A program made the translations under genes and the position numbers. This document shows positions 1-8,402 of a DNA stretch of 64,000 bases, piece after piece. The notes below the pieces were generated by a model. The model worked only from the letters and a program-made list of their open reading frames with translations, did not search any database and had not been told where the DNA came from. Source of the DNA: Planomicrobium soli (GTDB taxonomy: Bacteria; Bacillota; Bacilli; Bacillales_A; Planococcaceae); contig NZ_PYAT01000007.1 in assembly GCF_003014655.1 (NCBI RefSeq), forward strand, positions 62,001-126,000, written 5' to 3'. Position 1 is the stretch's first letter; every line of letters begins with the position of its first letter.

Positions 1-96
1 TGCTATAGTAAAGTATATATCTTCAAGAGTGCCTTTACCGCCAAGTGAAACTAAAGAGTACATTATTTCTTCAAGCCATTGACCTTGTTTTTTCAT
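1..96 (-). CDS. N-terminal fragment of an unrecognised protein
   Basis: The left edge holds the first 32 codons of a minus-strand gene whose remainder lies outside the window. The ATG at 96 is preceded by AAGGAG six bases upstream, which favours it over the ATG at 102 that would abut the site. The peptide begins MKKQGQWLEEIMYSLVSLGG. The spacing of hydrophobic residues and the LGG turn look like the first helices of a winged-helix domain of the kind found at the start of Mrr-like proteins, but 32 residues are too few to assign a function. Confidence 0.45.
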   Translation of the reverse strand, partial: MKKQGQWLEEIMYSLVSLGGKGTLEDIYFTIA

Positions 97-342
97 ATCC
101 ATCTCCTTAATATCCTATTAATTTTAATTTAGTAATTAATCATTAAAAACCAAGAGTATATTTATTATATCAATAAAAATCTTACTTATAAAAAACACTG
201 AGGTTAAGTTTAAGTTCTGTTGATAATTTTTACTGTTTATATTATTTCCTTTAAAGTTTTCCAGATTAGTCATTAGTGAAAAGTTGGAACTTTAATCCAA
301 TTCAAACGTAAAAGAATATAAAGGAAGAAGGAGGGGAGCAAG

Positions 343-702
343 ATGCAAACTATCATTTTCATAGCTGCAATCTTTTTACTGTTTTTCATTTTAGATAAAC
401 TTTTAAGAAAATGGTTTAAGGCTGAAAAAGTGAAGTTTGAAGACTCGCCTGCCAAAGAACTCAATCGGCGGGGAGAAAGGGTTATTTTTGTTATTGCCCT
501 GTGCTGTCTTCCTTTTGTGATTATGAGCGAGACGCCTGTCTGGCTGCTATGGTTTCTTATCGGAAGTATTATTGTGCAGAATTTTTTTCAGGCTTATATG
601 CAATGGAAATATGCTCACGATGCCAGAGAGCATTTGGTGACGCTTTCTCTAATTCCGGTAAGCATAGCCGCCATGATTGCTTTTGCTTTTTACATCTGGT
701 GA
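343..702 (+). CDS. DUF4181 family membrane protein, copy 1
   Basis: This 119-residue protein has an N-terminal membrane segment (residues 3-18), a charged stretch with KFEDSPAKELNRRGER, then two or three more hydrophobic segments. The motif FFQAYMQWKY near residue 81, followed by REHLVTL, is the DUF4181 signature as I recall it; the family has no known function. The start is ATG 343 behind AGAAGGAGGGG. The next gene is a paralogue of the same length, 64 bases downstream, so the pair looks like a tandem duplication in one transcript. Function unknown. Confidence 0.8.
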   Translation: MQTIIFIAAIFLLFFILDKLLRKWFKAEKVKFEDSPAKELNRRGERVIFVIALCCLPFVIMSETPVWLLWFLIGSIIVQNFFQAYMQWKYAHDAREHLVTLSLIPVSIAAMIAFAFYIW

Positions 703-766
703 TTTAAACGGTTTATTATGAATCACCGGAAGCAAGCCGTTAATGGTGGCGATTGGAGGAAACCCG

Positions 767-1126
767 ATGGAAGTAGTAATCATGTTAATCCTGATAGCTC
801 TAGGGCTTTTCCTCTTGGAGAAACTCATAAGAAAGAGGATGAATATCAAGAAAGTGGAGCTAAGGGACACTCCGGCAAAAAGCATTGACTTTTGGGGGCG
901 AGGGGTTATTCTGGTCCTCGCACTGTGTACCATCCCTTTTAGTGCGGGTGCAGAAGACATGGAGCGGCTGCTTTGGTTTTTTGTTGTCTATCTTTTAGCT
1001 ATAAATCTTTTTCAGGCTTATTTGCAGTGGAAATATGTAAAAGAAACAAAAGAATACGTCGTGACCCTAGTGACTTTTCCAATCGGGATTGCAGCTTTTC
1101 TTTCGATCCTTTTCTTTTATTATTAA
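767..1126 (+). CDS. DUF4181 family membrane protein, copy 2
   Basis: Paralogue of the preceding gene: the same 119-residue length, the same order of segments and the same signature (FRDTPAKS-like loop, LFQAYLQWKY). I chose ATG 767 over the in-frame ATG at 743 because GGAGGA lies seven to eight bases upstream of 767, the protein then aligns end to end with copy 1, and the 743 ATG has no ribosome binding site. Function unknown. Confidence 0.8.
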   Translation: MEVVIMLILIALGLFLLEKLIRKRMNIKKVELRDTPAKSIDFWGRGVILVLALCTIPFSAGAEDMERLLWFFVVYLLAINLFQAYLQWKYVKETKEYVVTLVTFPIGIAAFLSILFFYY

Positions 1127-1226
1127 AGAAAGTATCCTTTCCCGCCTCTTTTCTCTATCTACAGAGTAACCCTAGAAAACTGTTGAATGACAAGCTTCTA
1201 GGAATACTTTAAGAGAGGTGGAAAAG

Positions 1227-1670
1227 ATGGAAAAAGAGATCTTCATCCGAAAAGTGGTGCACAACACAGAAGGCGAGCTTTACCAGTTTTTGTACTTGGA
1301 TCCGGAGACAGGGCAGGAAGAGCCGGTGAACCCTTTCGAAACCGGATTGTTTCAGGAAGTAGAGGCTTTGGAGCCGGAGCTTCTCGAAATCCGCTCGAAG
1401 CGCGGGGCGGATGCCAAAGGCTATTACCGCGGCGACAAGTTTGTCGTAACGAGAGGGTCGAAATTTGCAGGTTCGACATCGCCGAAATGCCCGAAAAAGC
1501 ACGTGAAACTGCGCGAGCATCTGCTGCTCGAAGGGCTGGTTGTTCCGCTTGGCCGGCAGCTCCTCGTTATGCAGGACATCGAGTTCGAGTCGCCGATGGC
1601 AGCGATGGGCGCGGCGATCGGCGGCTGGGTAAGAGGGCCGCATGACTGGAAAAAAGTGACGAGGGACTAG
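1227..1670 (+). CDS. DUF4357 domain protein
   Basis: A soluble protein of 147 residues. The C-terminal half carries the pattern GYYRGDKFVVTRGSKF...LREHLLLEGLV...FESPMAAMGAAIGG...GPHDWK, which matches the DUF4357 module. That module is usually found at the C-terminus of restriction, methyltransferase or nuclease proteins and is sometimes free-standing. Here it is free-standing. The ATG at 1227 sits behind GAGAGGTGG; the earlier GTG at 1218 overlaps that site. The gene runs directly into the next one (stop TAG, then ATG), so they are probably co-translated. No catalytic motif is visible. Confidence 0.6.
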   Translation: MEKEIFIRKVVHNTEGELYQFLYLDPETGQEEPVNPFETGLFQEVEALEPELLEIRSKRGADAKGYYRGDKFVVTRGSKFAGSTSPKCPKKHVKLREHLLLEGLVVPLGRQLLVMQDIEFESPMAAMGAAIGGWVRGPHDWKKVTRD

Positions 1671-1985
1671 ATGAAGAAAGCGTGGATGGTTTCTAGTTGC
1701 GCGGCGGTTCTGATTCTTGTGCTTGGTCTTGGTGTAAGTGCCGGATGCTTCAGCGCCGGTTTTATCGCGATACTGGTCTGCTTTTGGGCGGCTGCTGGTT
1801 TCACTTTCATGCTCATCCTGATACTGGTTCTGCGGAAGAGCCGGGTTCGCATGGACAGGGGAACGGTTGTTATCGGACTTCGGTTATTTTTGCTTTTCCT
1901 CAGTCTGTCCGCTTTTCCGCTTATCACAGTCTTGGTCGTATGGCTTGCTAGCATTAAGAGCGATTCGAGAGAGTCTCGTCGTTGA
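1671..1985 (+). CDS. small membrane protein, three hydrophobic segments
   Basis: A 104-residue hydrophobic protein with segments at about residues 5-25, 27-54 and 67-92, and a basic, serine-rich tail (SDSRESRR). It starts immediately after the stop codon of the DUF4357 gene, with only a weak GACGAGGG site inside the upstream gene, so expression probably depends on translational coupling. A rho-independent terminator follows 11 bases after the stop. I recognise no family. Confidence 0.5.
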   Translation: MKKAWMVSSCAAVLILVLGLGVSAGCFSAGFIAILVCFWAAAGFTFMLILILVLRKSRVRMDRGTVVIGLRLFLLFLSLSAFPLITVLVVWLASIKSDSRESRR

Positions 1986-1995
1986 AAATGGAAGA

Positions 1996-2028
1996 AAACG
2001 GACTGCCTTTTAAGGCGGTCCGTTTTTT
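1996..2028 (+). terminator. rho-independent terminator
   Basis: The arms AACGGACTGCC and GGCGGTCCGTT pair around a short TTTTAA loop with one G-T wobble and are followed by a T run. The hairpin ends the transcript of the DUF4357/membrane protein pair. Confidence 0.85.
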
Positions 2029-2061
2029 AATGGAAACAATCTAAGAGATGATAGGCAGTCA

Positions 2062-2096
2062 AAGCATCATCCCCCGCTGTTTCGGGGAATGATGCT
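2062..2096. terminator. hairpin at the 3' end of the KAP gene
   Basis: The arms AAGCATCATCCCC and GGGGAATGATGCTT flank a CGCTGTTTC loop. The stem overlaps the last codons of the minus-strand KAP gene. The T run is on the plus-strand side, so this may be a back-up terminator for plus-strand read-through as well as a 3'-end structure for the KAP mRNA, whose own T run is only three bases. Confidence 0.55.
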
Positions 2097-3917
2097 TTTT
2101 GAAATTCGATGGGATATCTGAATATACTCCTGCGCCTTAAAATTCAATGGCAGATCCTTCAAAAAAACAAACAGCGTTTCCAGGTCGAAATTTTCTTCCG
2201 ATGGCCGAATAGGATAGGCAATCGCTATTAACTCCATGAAACTGCTGTTGAGCATATCCTCTTTATTCAGTTTTAAATAAGTGATGATGTGTTCTGTGTG
2301 ATCCGGGAAAAAGTATTCCAGAAAGAACCAACTGATGAATTCATGGCGGAACTCCAATAAGTCAACGTTTCCGTAGCGATTCAATTCTTTTGCGGTTTTC
2401 CATTTTTCTTTTGCCAGCAAGAGAAATTCCACGATTCGTTTTACTTCCGCTGTTTTGATCGGACGGTAGGAAACGTTAAGGGTGTTGAGCAGTTCTGTCA
2501 GAACCAGTTTGTCCCTTTCATCATACAAAAATGCGTCTTCACCTATATCCATTCTATCCCGCTCCGTCCAATGGCTATCATAAGGGGGGAGGAATTTATG
2601 GATGGTGTCGCTATGGTCCGTAATCGGGGGCATGGTATAGGGAAAAGTTACGCACGACTCCAATATCTCGTGTCCTAAGGCAATTTTATCCCGTATGCCT
2701 GGCTGTCCGACTTCGAGCCTGTGCAAGTTTCTGGCAGCTAAAGCCAAGCGGACCGGGGCCGGGTTCATCGGTATAATGAAATTGATCTGCTCGTAGTCGG
2801 TATTCGTATTGAACAGCTCCAGCGCTTCAAAAAACTCAACGATGCTTTCTTCCGAACAATTGTCGATATGGTCGACCATCACTACGACTTTGTCAGACGT
2901 TTTACTGAGCCATACGTTGATCAAAGCGTTGAGGCTTTCGATCACTTCCACTCGTGCGCCTAAGCGGTCTCTGTAAGTGGGGTATTTTATTTTCGTTTTC
3001 AGCTCATCGTATGTTGGCTTGATGAACAGGATGCTCGTTCTTTTGAAAGCCGGAAAGGCGACGATGGTAATGAATGCGTAGACAAATGGCGTTAAGCCCA
3101 ACAAAATACTGGCCAGTACACCCCCGGTAACAGCAGTGCCCGGAGCTACAGTCACCGGCAAGTTGATGACAAACCGAATCGCAAGAAAAATGAGCGCCGA
3201 CAGCAACAACGCCAGCAAGAGGGTAATTTTCCGTTCCCGGACTATGGTGAGTAAAACGTATTTCCAGTAAGCCAGTTTGGCTTTATTGCCGTGTTGTTCC
3301 TGGTATTTGTTGAAAAGCTGCTTCAATAGCGCTAACCAGATCTTTTCCTGGTCGTCGTATTCCGAAGCGTCAAACCGGACTACATGAAACCGTTTGGACT
3401 GCCGCGGGTGGAGCGTGTCTACGTTTTTATTGGCTTTGGTGATTTCGATTTCAATAAGATTCAAAAATGCCGATCTGCCTTCTCCCCAATCATTGTAAAC
3501 ACCGATAACCAGGGGGGAATGCAGTCTTTTATCCATGAGGAATCTTGTAAGGGCCTGAGCATGCTGCTGGCGTGTCGGGGTATCCCGCACTTCTTCTATG
3601 GTGATGAGGACTTGGAACTTGTAAGTGGCGTCACCCGATGCTGCTTGGAACTCAAATTTTTTCGTTTCACCGGTATGGATGCTGCGGGGAGTCCAAGAGA
3701 ACGTTCTGGATTCAGGTTCGAAAACCGCAGTTTCCGGTGTAGGCAGCATGGAATAGTCCACTGGAGTTCCAAGCGGATCAGTACTGGCCAATTGAAAAGA
3801 ACCTTCCCTTCCAGTCTGCCACTTCAGCCACGGACCTGAAAACGTATGGATGAGATACCTGACGGGCTGTCCTTCCCCTATTATTACTTTGTAGTTATCG
3901 GAGCTTTCGAAAGCCAT
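2067..3917 (-). CDS. KAP-type P-loop NTPase with Ig-like N-terminal domain
   Basis: A 616-residue protein. Residues about 15-110 have the Ig-like pattern FSWTP...GETKKFEFQAASGDATYKFQVLITIEEV, typical of putative Ig (He_PIG) domains. From 125 on it resembles KAP NTPases. The Walker A equivalent GVYNDWGEGRS (139-149) has Arg in place of the catalytic Lys. Two membrane segments (231-252 and 264-290) interrupt the NTPase domain as in KAP proteins. The Walker B equivalent is VVVMVDHIDNC (344-354) instead of the usual IDDLDRC. ATG 3917 follows GGAGGGTC; the upstream TTG overlaps that site. It is probably membrane-anchored, and its nucleotide hydrolysis may be weak or lost. No neighbour shows what it does. 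Confidence 0.7.
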   Translation of the reverse strand: MAFESSDNYKVIIGEGQPVRYLIHTFSGPWLKWQTGREGSFQLASTDPLGTPVDYSMLPTPETAVFEPESRTFSWTPRSIHTGETKKFEFQAASGDATYKFQVLITIEEVRDTPTRQQHAQALTRFLMDKRLHSPLVIGVYNDWGEGRSAFLNLIEIEITKANKNVDTLHPRQSKRFHVVRFDASEYDDQEKIWLALLKQLFNKYQEQHGNKAKLAYWKYVLLTIVRERKITLLLALLLSALIFLAIRFVINLPVTVAPGTAVTGGVLASILLGLTPFVYAFITIVAFPAFKRTSILFIKPTYDELKTKIKYPTYRDRLGARVEVIESLNALINVWLSKTSDKVVVMVDHIDNCSEESIVEFFEALELFNTNTDYEQINFIIPMNPAPVRLALAARNLHRLEVGQPGIRDKIALGHEILESCVTFPYTMPPITDHSDTIHKFLPPYDSHWTERDRMDIGEDAFLYDERDKLVLTELLNTLNVSYRPIKTAEVKRIVEFLLLAKEKWKTAKELNRYGNVDLLEFRHEFISWFFLEYFFPDHTEHIITYLKLNKEDMLNSSFMELIAIAYPIRPSEENFDLETLFVFLKDLPLNFKAQEYIQISHRISKSIIPRNSGG

Positions 3918-4280
3918 GAAAAGACCCTCCAAACTTCTATTTTTATCAAATAGTTATTTTCAGAGCAGCCGTTCGGATTATCGCAGTCGAATACATGTGG
4001 TGGCGGTAATGGCCTCTGTTAAAAATAGCGTCGGAAAAATTGTCTTTATCTGTCATTATCATATCATTTGTATTCAATTTTGTGTCATAAAATCAGAATA
4101 TTACTATAATTCGAGGGGGTGATCTTTTTGTTTTGTTTATCTGGATTTGGGGCTTCTATATGATGGTGCTGATTTTATTTTCCTTGGTATGACCGCTTCT
4201 CCGGTTGCCACGGTAATCGATTATACGGCATATTGATCATATAAATGGAAAGAAGTGAAAAAGGGTTAATGGCGAAAGAA
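3918..4280. other. intergenic region without a confident gene
   Basis: Upstream region of the KAP gene and 3' side of the methyltransferase gene. GAGGGGGTGAT at about 4112 precedes a short open frame encoding a very hydrophobic peptide (LFIWIWGFYMMVLILFSLV) that has only a TTG start. It is not supported strongly enough to call. No other structure was seen. Confidence 0.4.
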
Positions 4281-4309
4281 AAACCGGCTGCCAAGCAGCC
4301 GGTTTTTTT
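4281..4309. terminator. bidirectional rho-independent terminator
   Basis: A perfect stem, AAACCGGCTG...CAGCCGGTTT, with a short loop. It is flanked by a T run on the plus side and an A-rich stretch that becomes a T run on the minus strand. It probably ends the minus-strand methyltransferase transcript. Confidence 0.85.
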
Positions 4310-4324
4310 CTAATCTGTGATTCC

Positions 4325-5059
4325 TTATTTCTTCGTACAGGAAAACGCCAGCACAACCGGAATTCGGCGTCTTCTTTCAAATTCGTTCCCGTCGGAAAAG
4401 TTTTCACGTTGAGGCGTGCCTTCCCGCAGATCGGTCACAGTAAAGCCGGAACGCGTAAGCGCGCTGAAATACTGCTCGATGGTCCGGTGGTATTTCACCA
4501 CGATTTGTTCGATCCACGGTTCTTTTCTTTCCCCGTCCAAAAAATAATCGTCCACAATCCAATCTTCGCGGCGGTCGCCCGTTTTCTTGCTGCTGAAGGA
4601 GGCTGTAGTGATCGGGTGTTGGACGCTGAAGACAAATTTGCCGCCTTCCTTTAATGTAGAATGGACGTTTTGAAATAGGCCGTTGATGTCCGCTACGTAA
4701 TGGATGGCAAAACGCGATGTCACAATGTCGAACTTTCCTTCCGGGTATGGATAGGATTCCATCGTGTGAGGGGAGACGCTTCCGTTAACATGCGAGAGAT
4801 TCCTCTTTGCCATTTCCAGCATCTGCTCTGAACCTTCAACCCCTGTGTAACTTGCCGCGCCGCGTTCCAATAATTCTTTGCCGAAAAGAGCGTCGCCGCA
4901 GCCCAAGTCCACAATCGCCTGATGTTGAAAGTCGCCAAGCAGTTCGTAGATGATCGGCGTTTCAATTGCGTTATTCGGACTGTCTTTCCTGTTTCTTCTT
5001 TTCAAATAAGCCCATAGAAATTCTTCCTCATCGTAAACACGCGGTCCCTTAAATTCCAT
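4325..5059 (-). CDS. class I SAM-dependent methyltransferase
   Basis: A 244-residue protein with the Rossmann-type methyltransferase fold. Motif I is IVDLGCGDALFGKELLERG (about 50-68), followed by YTGVEGSEQMLEMA, then FDIVTSRFAIHYVADI (post-II region) and LKEGGKFVFSVQHPI. This is the usual architecture of Methyltransf_11/25 proteins that act on small molecules; the substrate is not readable. ATG 5059 is preceded by AAGGAGGCGTCT. It lies upstream of the TetR gene on the same strand with about 65 bases between and may be read from the same promoter. Confidence 0.85.
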   Translation of the reverse strand: MEFKGPRVYDEEEFLWAYLKRRNRKDSPNNAIETPIIYELLGDFQHQAIVDLGCGDALFGKELLERGAASYTGVEGSEQMLEMAKRNLSHVNGSVSPHTMESYPYPEGKFDIVTSRFAIHYVADINGLFQNVHSTLKEGGKFVFSVQHPITTASFSSKKTGDRREDWIVDDYFLDGERKEPWIEQIVVKYHRTIEQYFSALTRSGFTVTDLREGTPQRENFSDGNEFERRRRIPVVLAFSCTKK

Positions 5060-5126
5060 AGACGCCTCCTTATATATCTCATCAAGTTTCTATCTGTATA
5101 ATACCATAAAAAGTAAATTTTCCATT

Positions 5127-5690
5127 TTAACCGGTCGTATAACGCAACAAGCGCACCAGTATTCGGTTCATTTCTTCGGCGCTTTGGCGGAAGTCCTGCC
5201 GGTGCCATTCTACCGCCAGGCCGATGATGGCGTTGGCCTGGTAAGCGCTCAGCATGGACCGGTCTTCCTCGGCCGGGCTGAGAGAGCCGAAATCCTTTTC
5301 CATCAACTGCTGGATATGTTCGAGCAGCAAATAATAATACGACAACGGCGCGGTTTTGGAAAAAACGATCTTGTAGAACTTCTCGTATTTGGCGATATGA
5401 TGGAAAATGCGGATCGTCGCTGGATTCAATTGGCCGGTGTCCAGTATCTGCACATGTTTATACGGCTCTAAATAGGAATCCGTCAAATCCTTCATGATAT
5501 CCTTGTAGTAATCTTCGAAAAGGTCTTCTACATGTTCGTAATGCGAGTAGAACGTTCCGCGGTTCACTTTTGCGATGCTGCATATTTCCGTGATCGAAAT
5601 CGACTTTAAGGATTTTTCTTTCAACAGAAAAACGAGGGCCTCTTTCAACGCCTCTTTGGTCTTGACCACGCGCAAATCGGTTTTCTTCAT
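5127..5690 (-). CDS. TetR/AcrR family transcriptional regulator
   Basis: A 187-residue protein. The N-terminal helix-turn-helix covers residues 8-55, with the TetR signature SISITEICSIAKVNRGTFYSHYEHVEDLF. The C-terminal part is all-helical and presumably binds ligand and dimerises. ATG 5690 follows AAGAGGTG. It is divergent from the SDR oxidoreductase at 5834, the classic arrangement for local control, so it probably represses that gene and itself through the 140-base intergenic region. The ligand is unknown. Confidence 0.85.
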   Translation of the reverse strand: MKKTDLRVVKTKEALKEALVFLLKEKSLKSISITEICSIAKVNRGTFYSHYEHVEDLFEDYYKDIMKDLTDSYLEPYKHVQILDTGQLNPATIRIFHHIAKYEKFYKIVFSKTAPLSYYYLLLEHIQQLMEKDFGSLSPAEEDRSMLSAYQANAIIGLAVEWHRQDFRQSAEEMNRILVRLLRYTTG

Positions 5691-5762
5691 TTTTTTTCAC
5701 CTCTTATTAAACAAATTTTCGGAAAATGTACTTTATCCTACAGTCTTGAGTTTTTTGCTTAT

Positions 5763-5776
5763 TGAAAGCGCTTGCT
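5763..5776 (+). promoter_or_regulatory. cre box (CcpA operator)
   Basis: TGAAAGCGCTTGCT closely matches the cre consensus TGWAANCGNTNWCA. It lies in the divergent TetR/SDR intergenic region and overlaps a possible -35 (TTGCTT) for the SDR gene, which predicts catabolite repression of the SDR gene. Confidence 0.65.
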
Positions 5777-5833
5777 TTGGAGGAATATACTTTTATTATA
5801 CAAGTGTTCAATAAAAATTGGAGGTTGATGAGG

Positions 5834-6595
5834 ATGAGATTGGACGGAAAAGTTGCGGTTGTTACAGGTGCGGCATCAGGAATGGGCAAGGCGATTGCGG
5901 AATTGTATGCGGCTGAAGGGGCAAAAGTGATTGTGGCTGACCTTAATGTTGAAGGCGCTGAATCCGTCGTACAAGGCATCACGTCAAATGGCGGAACGGC
6001 GAAAGCGGTAAAAGTGAACGTTGCCAAACAAGAAGATATTGACACGATGATCGATACAGCTGTCAGCGAATATGGTACGCTGGATATCCTTGTCAACAAC
6101 GCGGGGATCATGGATGGGTTTGAACCGGTAGGCGATATTACGGACGAAAAATGGGATTTGATTTTTGATGTCAATACAAAAGGCGTGATGCGTGCAATGC
6201 GCAAAGCGATTCCGATTTTCCTTGAAAAAGGAAAAGGCATCATCGTCAATACGGCGTCCACCGGCGGCTTGAACGGAGCCCATGCCGGCGCCACTTATGG
6301 AGCATCCAAACATGCAGTTGTCGGCCTGACGAAAAATACCGGTTTTATGTATGCAAAAGAAGGCATCCGCTGCAATGCAATTGCACCGGGCGGCGTGGCA
6401 ACGAACATCGCTTCTTCCATGACGAACATCAATCAGTTTGGCGCTGGGCGCACGCAAGTGGTGCAAGCCGTAATGCCGCGCGTTGGACAGTCGGAAGAAA
6501 TTGCCCAAGTTGCGCTGTTTCTTGCCTCCGACGAATCAAGCTTTGTCAACGGCACCGTCATTACGGCAGATGCGGGCTGGACAGCGGCTTTCTAA
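5834..6595 (+). CDS. SDR family NAD(P)-dependent oxidoreductase
   Basis: A 253-residue classical short-chain dehydrogenase. It has the cofactor motif TGAASGMG (about residues 12-19), the acidic VADLN after strand 2 (favouring NAD), NNAG, a catalytic Ser in NTASTGG, and YGASK as the YxxxK pair. It ends with the usual VNGTVITADAGWTAAF. ATG 5834 lies nine bases after GGAGG; the ATG at 5828 is too close. It is divergent from a TetR regulator, with a cre box upstream, so it is probably an inducible and catabolite-repressed dehydrogenase. The substrate cannot be read from sequence. Confidence 0.9.
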   Translation: MRLDGKVAVVTGAASGMGKAIAELYAAEGAKVIVADLNVEGAESVVQGITSNGGTAKAVKVNVAKQEDIDTMIDTAVSEYGTLDILVNNAGIMDGFEPVGDITDEKWDLIFDVNTKGVMRAMRKAIPIFLEKGKGIIVNTASTGGLNGAHAGATYGASKHAVVGLTKNTGFMYAKEGIRCNAIAPGGVATNIASSMTNINQFGAGRTQVVQAVMPRVGQSEEIAQVALFLASDESSFVNGTVITADAGWTAAF

Positions 6596-6646
6596 GGATT
6601 CGTGAAACAAAAGCTCGTGCTAAATGAGACTGCATATGCGATAGAG

Positions 6647-6679
6647 AACGCCAGCTGTTTATGGACAGCTGGCGTTTTT
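6647..6679 (+). terminator. rho-independent terminator of the SDR gene
   Basis: Perfect arms AACGCCAGCTGT and ACAGCTGGCGTT with a TTATGG loop and a T run. Confidence 0.9.
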
Positions 6680-6758
6680 GTGCGCTAAGAAATCGGATCG
6701 TCCAACCATTCCTTATTTCAAAAATACCAAGCCGCAATAAAAAAGTTATCCAAACTGT

Positions 6759-6788
6759 TTGACTCTTTTTTCGTGAAAGCGTTATTAT
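6759..6788 (+). promoter_or_regulatory. SigA-type promoter of prs copy 1
   Basis: TTGACT and TATTAT with an 18-base spacer. The spacer and -10 contain TGAAAGCGTTATTA, a cre-like sequence with one deviation. About 110 bases of leader separate the -10 from the gene. Confidence 0.5.
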
Positions 6789-6899
6789 AAAAACCAACAG
6801 TTAGATGCCAGGCAAGCTGGACGCGCATCCGATTCGTTTATTCGTCAGGATATTCGCCGCAAGGTTTTACCAATAAGTTGATACCAGGGGGACTGCAAA

Positions 6900-7850
6900 T
6901 TGCCTTATCAATTAGGTCGGAACTTTAAGTTTTTTTCGTTGAATTCAAATCCGGAACTTGCAAAGGAAATCGCGGAGATCCTGGGCTGTAAGCTGGGGAA
7001 AAGTTCGGTCACCCGTTTCAGTGACGGGGAAATCCAGATCAACATTGAAGAAAGCGTACGGGGAACAGAAGTCTACCTGGTCCAGTCAACATCCCAATCG
7101 GCCAATGAACACATTATGGAGCTTCTTATCATGATTGATGCTTTGAAGCGGGCATCGGCCAAGACTATCAATGTTGTCATTCCGTATTACGGCTATGCCC
7201 GGCAGGACCGGAAAGCAAGTTCGCGCGAGCCAATCACGGCGAAGCTCGTCGCCAATATGCTGGAGACGGCCGGAGCGACCCGCATCATCACATTAGATCT
7301 TCACGCACCGCAGATCCAAGGATTCTTCGACATGCCGGTGGACCAATTATATGGTGGAACTATCCTGGCCGACTATTTCCTCAATAAAGGATTGGAAGAC
7401 GCTGTGGTTGTGGCTCCGGACAACGGCGGATTGGGACGGGCCCGAAAACTCGCAAGCCATCTGGACGTTCCGCTCGGGTTCCTCGATAAGCGCCAGCCGG
7501 AACCGGGTGCGCCTGAAGAAATTAAAGTTGTCGGGGATATCAAAGGGAAAAATACCATTATCATCGTTGATATCATCGATACTGCGTCCACGATCAACCT
7601 CGCTGCCAGAGTCCTGATGGAAGGCGGCGCGAAAGCGGTCTATGCCTGCTGCACTCACCCGGTTTTATCGGGATCTTCTGTCCAAAAAATTGACGAGGCT
7701 CCGATTGCAGAACTCGTGGTCACCAACACCATCGAAGTGCCGGAGGAAAAGCGCATTCCAAAACTTACCGTCCTATCCATCGCGGCGCTCCTTGCCGAAG
7801 CGATCGAACGGGTGCACAACGAAAAATCGGTGAGCCCTTTGTTTGAGTAA
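6900..7850 (+). CDS. Prs-like protein with altered PRPP loop, copy 1
   Basis: A 316-residue homologue of ribose-phosphate pyrophosphokinase, the enzyme that makes PRPP from ribose-5-phosphate and ATP. Most family blocks are intact: [26 protein letters not shown] with [10 protein letters not shown] (flexible loop), and [16 protein letters not shown]. The PRPP-binding loop, however, reads VDIIDTAST (223-231) instead of DDxIDTAGT, losing the first Asp and the Gly. APDNGG replaces the usual SPDHGG. TTG 6900 follows AGGGGGAC. It lies next to a better-preserved paralogue. It may be a catalytically weak or regulatory subunit; the housekeeping prs is expected elsewhere. Confidence 0.85.
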   Translation: MPYQLGRNFKFFSLNSNPELAKEIAEILGCKLGKSSVTRFSDGEIQINIEESVRGTEVYLVQSTSQSANEHIMELLIMIDALKRASAKTINVVIPYYGYARQDRKASSREPITAKLVANMLETAGATRIITLDLHAPQIQGFFDMPVDQLYGGTILADYFLNKGLEDAVVVAPDNGGLGRARKLASHLDVPLGFLDKRQPEPGAPEEIKVVGDIKGKNTIIIVDIIDTASTINLAARVLMEGGAKAVYACCTHPVLSGSSVQKIDEAPIAELVVTNTIEVPEEKRIPKLTVLSIAALLAEAIERVHNEKSVSPLFE

Positions 7851-7901
7851 CCTAGAGTAATTTAAAGCGGAAGCCAGACCGATCAAATCAGAGCTGAAAA
7901 T

Positions 7902-7944
7902 AAAGCCTATGAAGAAAAGCATTGCTTTTTCTTCATAGGCTTTT
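7902..7944 (+). terminator. rho-independent terminator of prs copy 1
   Basis: Long arms AAAGCCTATGAAGAAAA and TTTTTCTTCATAGGCTTT pair around GCATTGC. The terminator separates the transcription of the two prs paralogues. Confidence 0.9.
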
Positions 7945-7984
7945 AACGTTGCTCTTAAACAAGCCGATGGAAATGCAGGCGGCG

Positions 7985-8200
7985 GAAAACCGTCTGCTCC
8001 TGTTTCTGCATCGCTGCGCTAGCTTCGAAACATGAAAGGGCGTTGCATCGCTTCGCTAGCTTCGTCGCAAACGTAATGGCCGAATTCCTTTCGCCCATTA
8101 CGCTTCCTGCGGGATAGCACGAGCTGAAGACCCTGGACTGAGCAACGCGAAGGAAGTGGCTGAAGCCGTGCCCGCGGAAAGCGTCCGCCGAAATGAACAT
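7985..8200 (-). repeat. dispersed GC-rich repeat, copy A
   Basis: Read on the minus strand, 8106-8200 gives GGCGGACGCTTTCCGCGGGC, ACGGCTTCAGCC, GGTCTTCAGCTCGTGC and TCCCGCAGGA in order. This is the same series found on the plus strand at 35413-35506. Next to it, two near-identical direct repeats of about 20 bases (TGCATCGCTKCGCTAGCTTCG) occur at about 8007 and 8053. The region is non-coding and far more GC-rich than its flanks. It looks like a family of short mobile or palindromic repeats. Confidence 0.75.
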
Positions 8201-8402
8201 CGGCCACTTGTAAAAATTCCCGCTTTCATGTTGGCATGTCTAGCACAAGAGCGGAAAATTCTTAAATTCCACACAATTAGCGCTGCAATTGGACAAAAAG
8301 GCCTTATTCCTGTAGACACCCCACAGGAACTTGGTTTACTATCAATAAGGATACTTTTTTAACAGTTTACGATAAATACGATTTAACTTGGGGGCCAGCA
8401 CA

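Noticed and set aside
649-960. Minus-strand ORF across the DUF4181 genes
   Set aside because: Shadow of the two plus-strand genes; it crosses both of them and has no ribosome binding site.
4112-4190. Short hydrophobic frame that could encode a type I toxin-like peptide
   Set aside because: It has only a TTG start at poor distance from GAGGGGGTG and no antisense RNA promoter that I can see.
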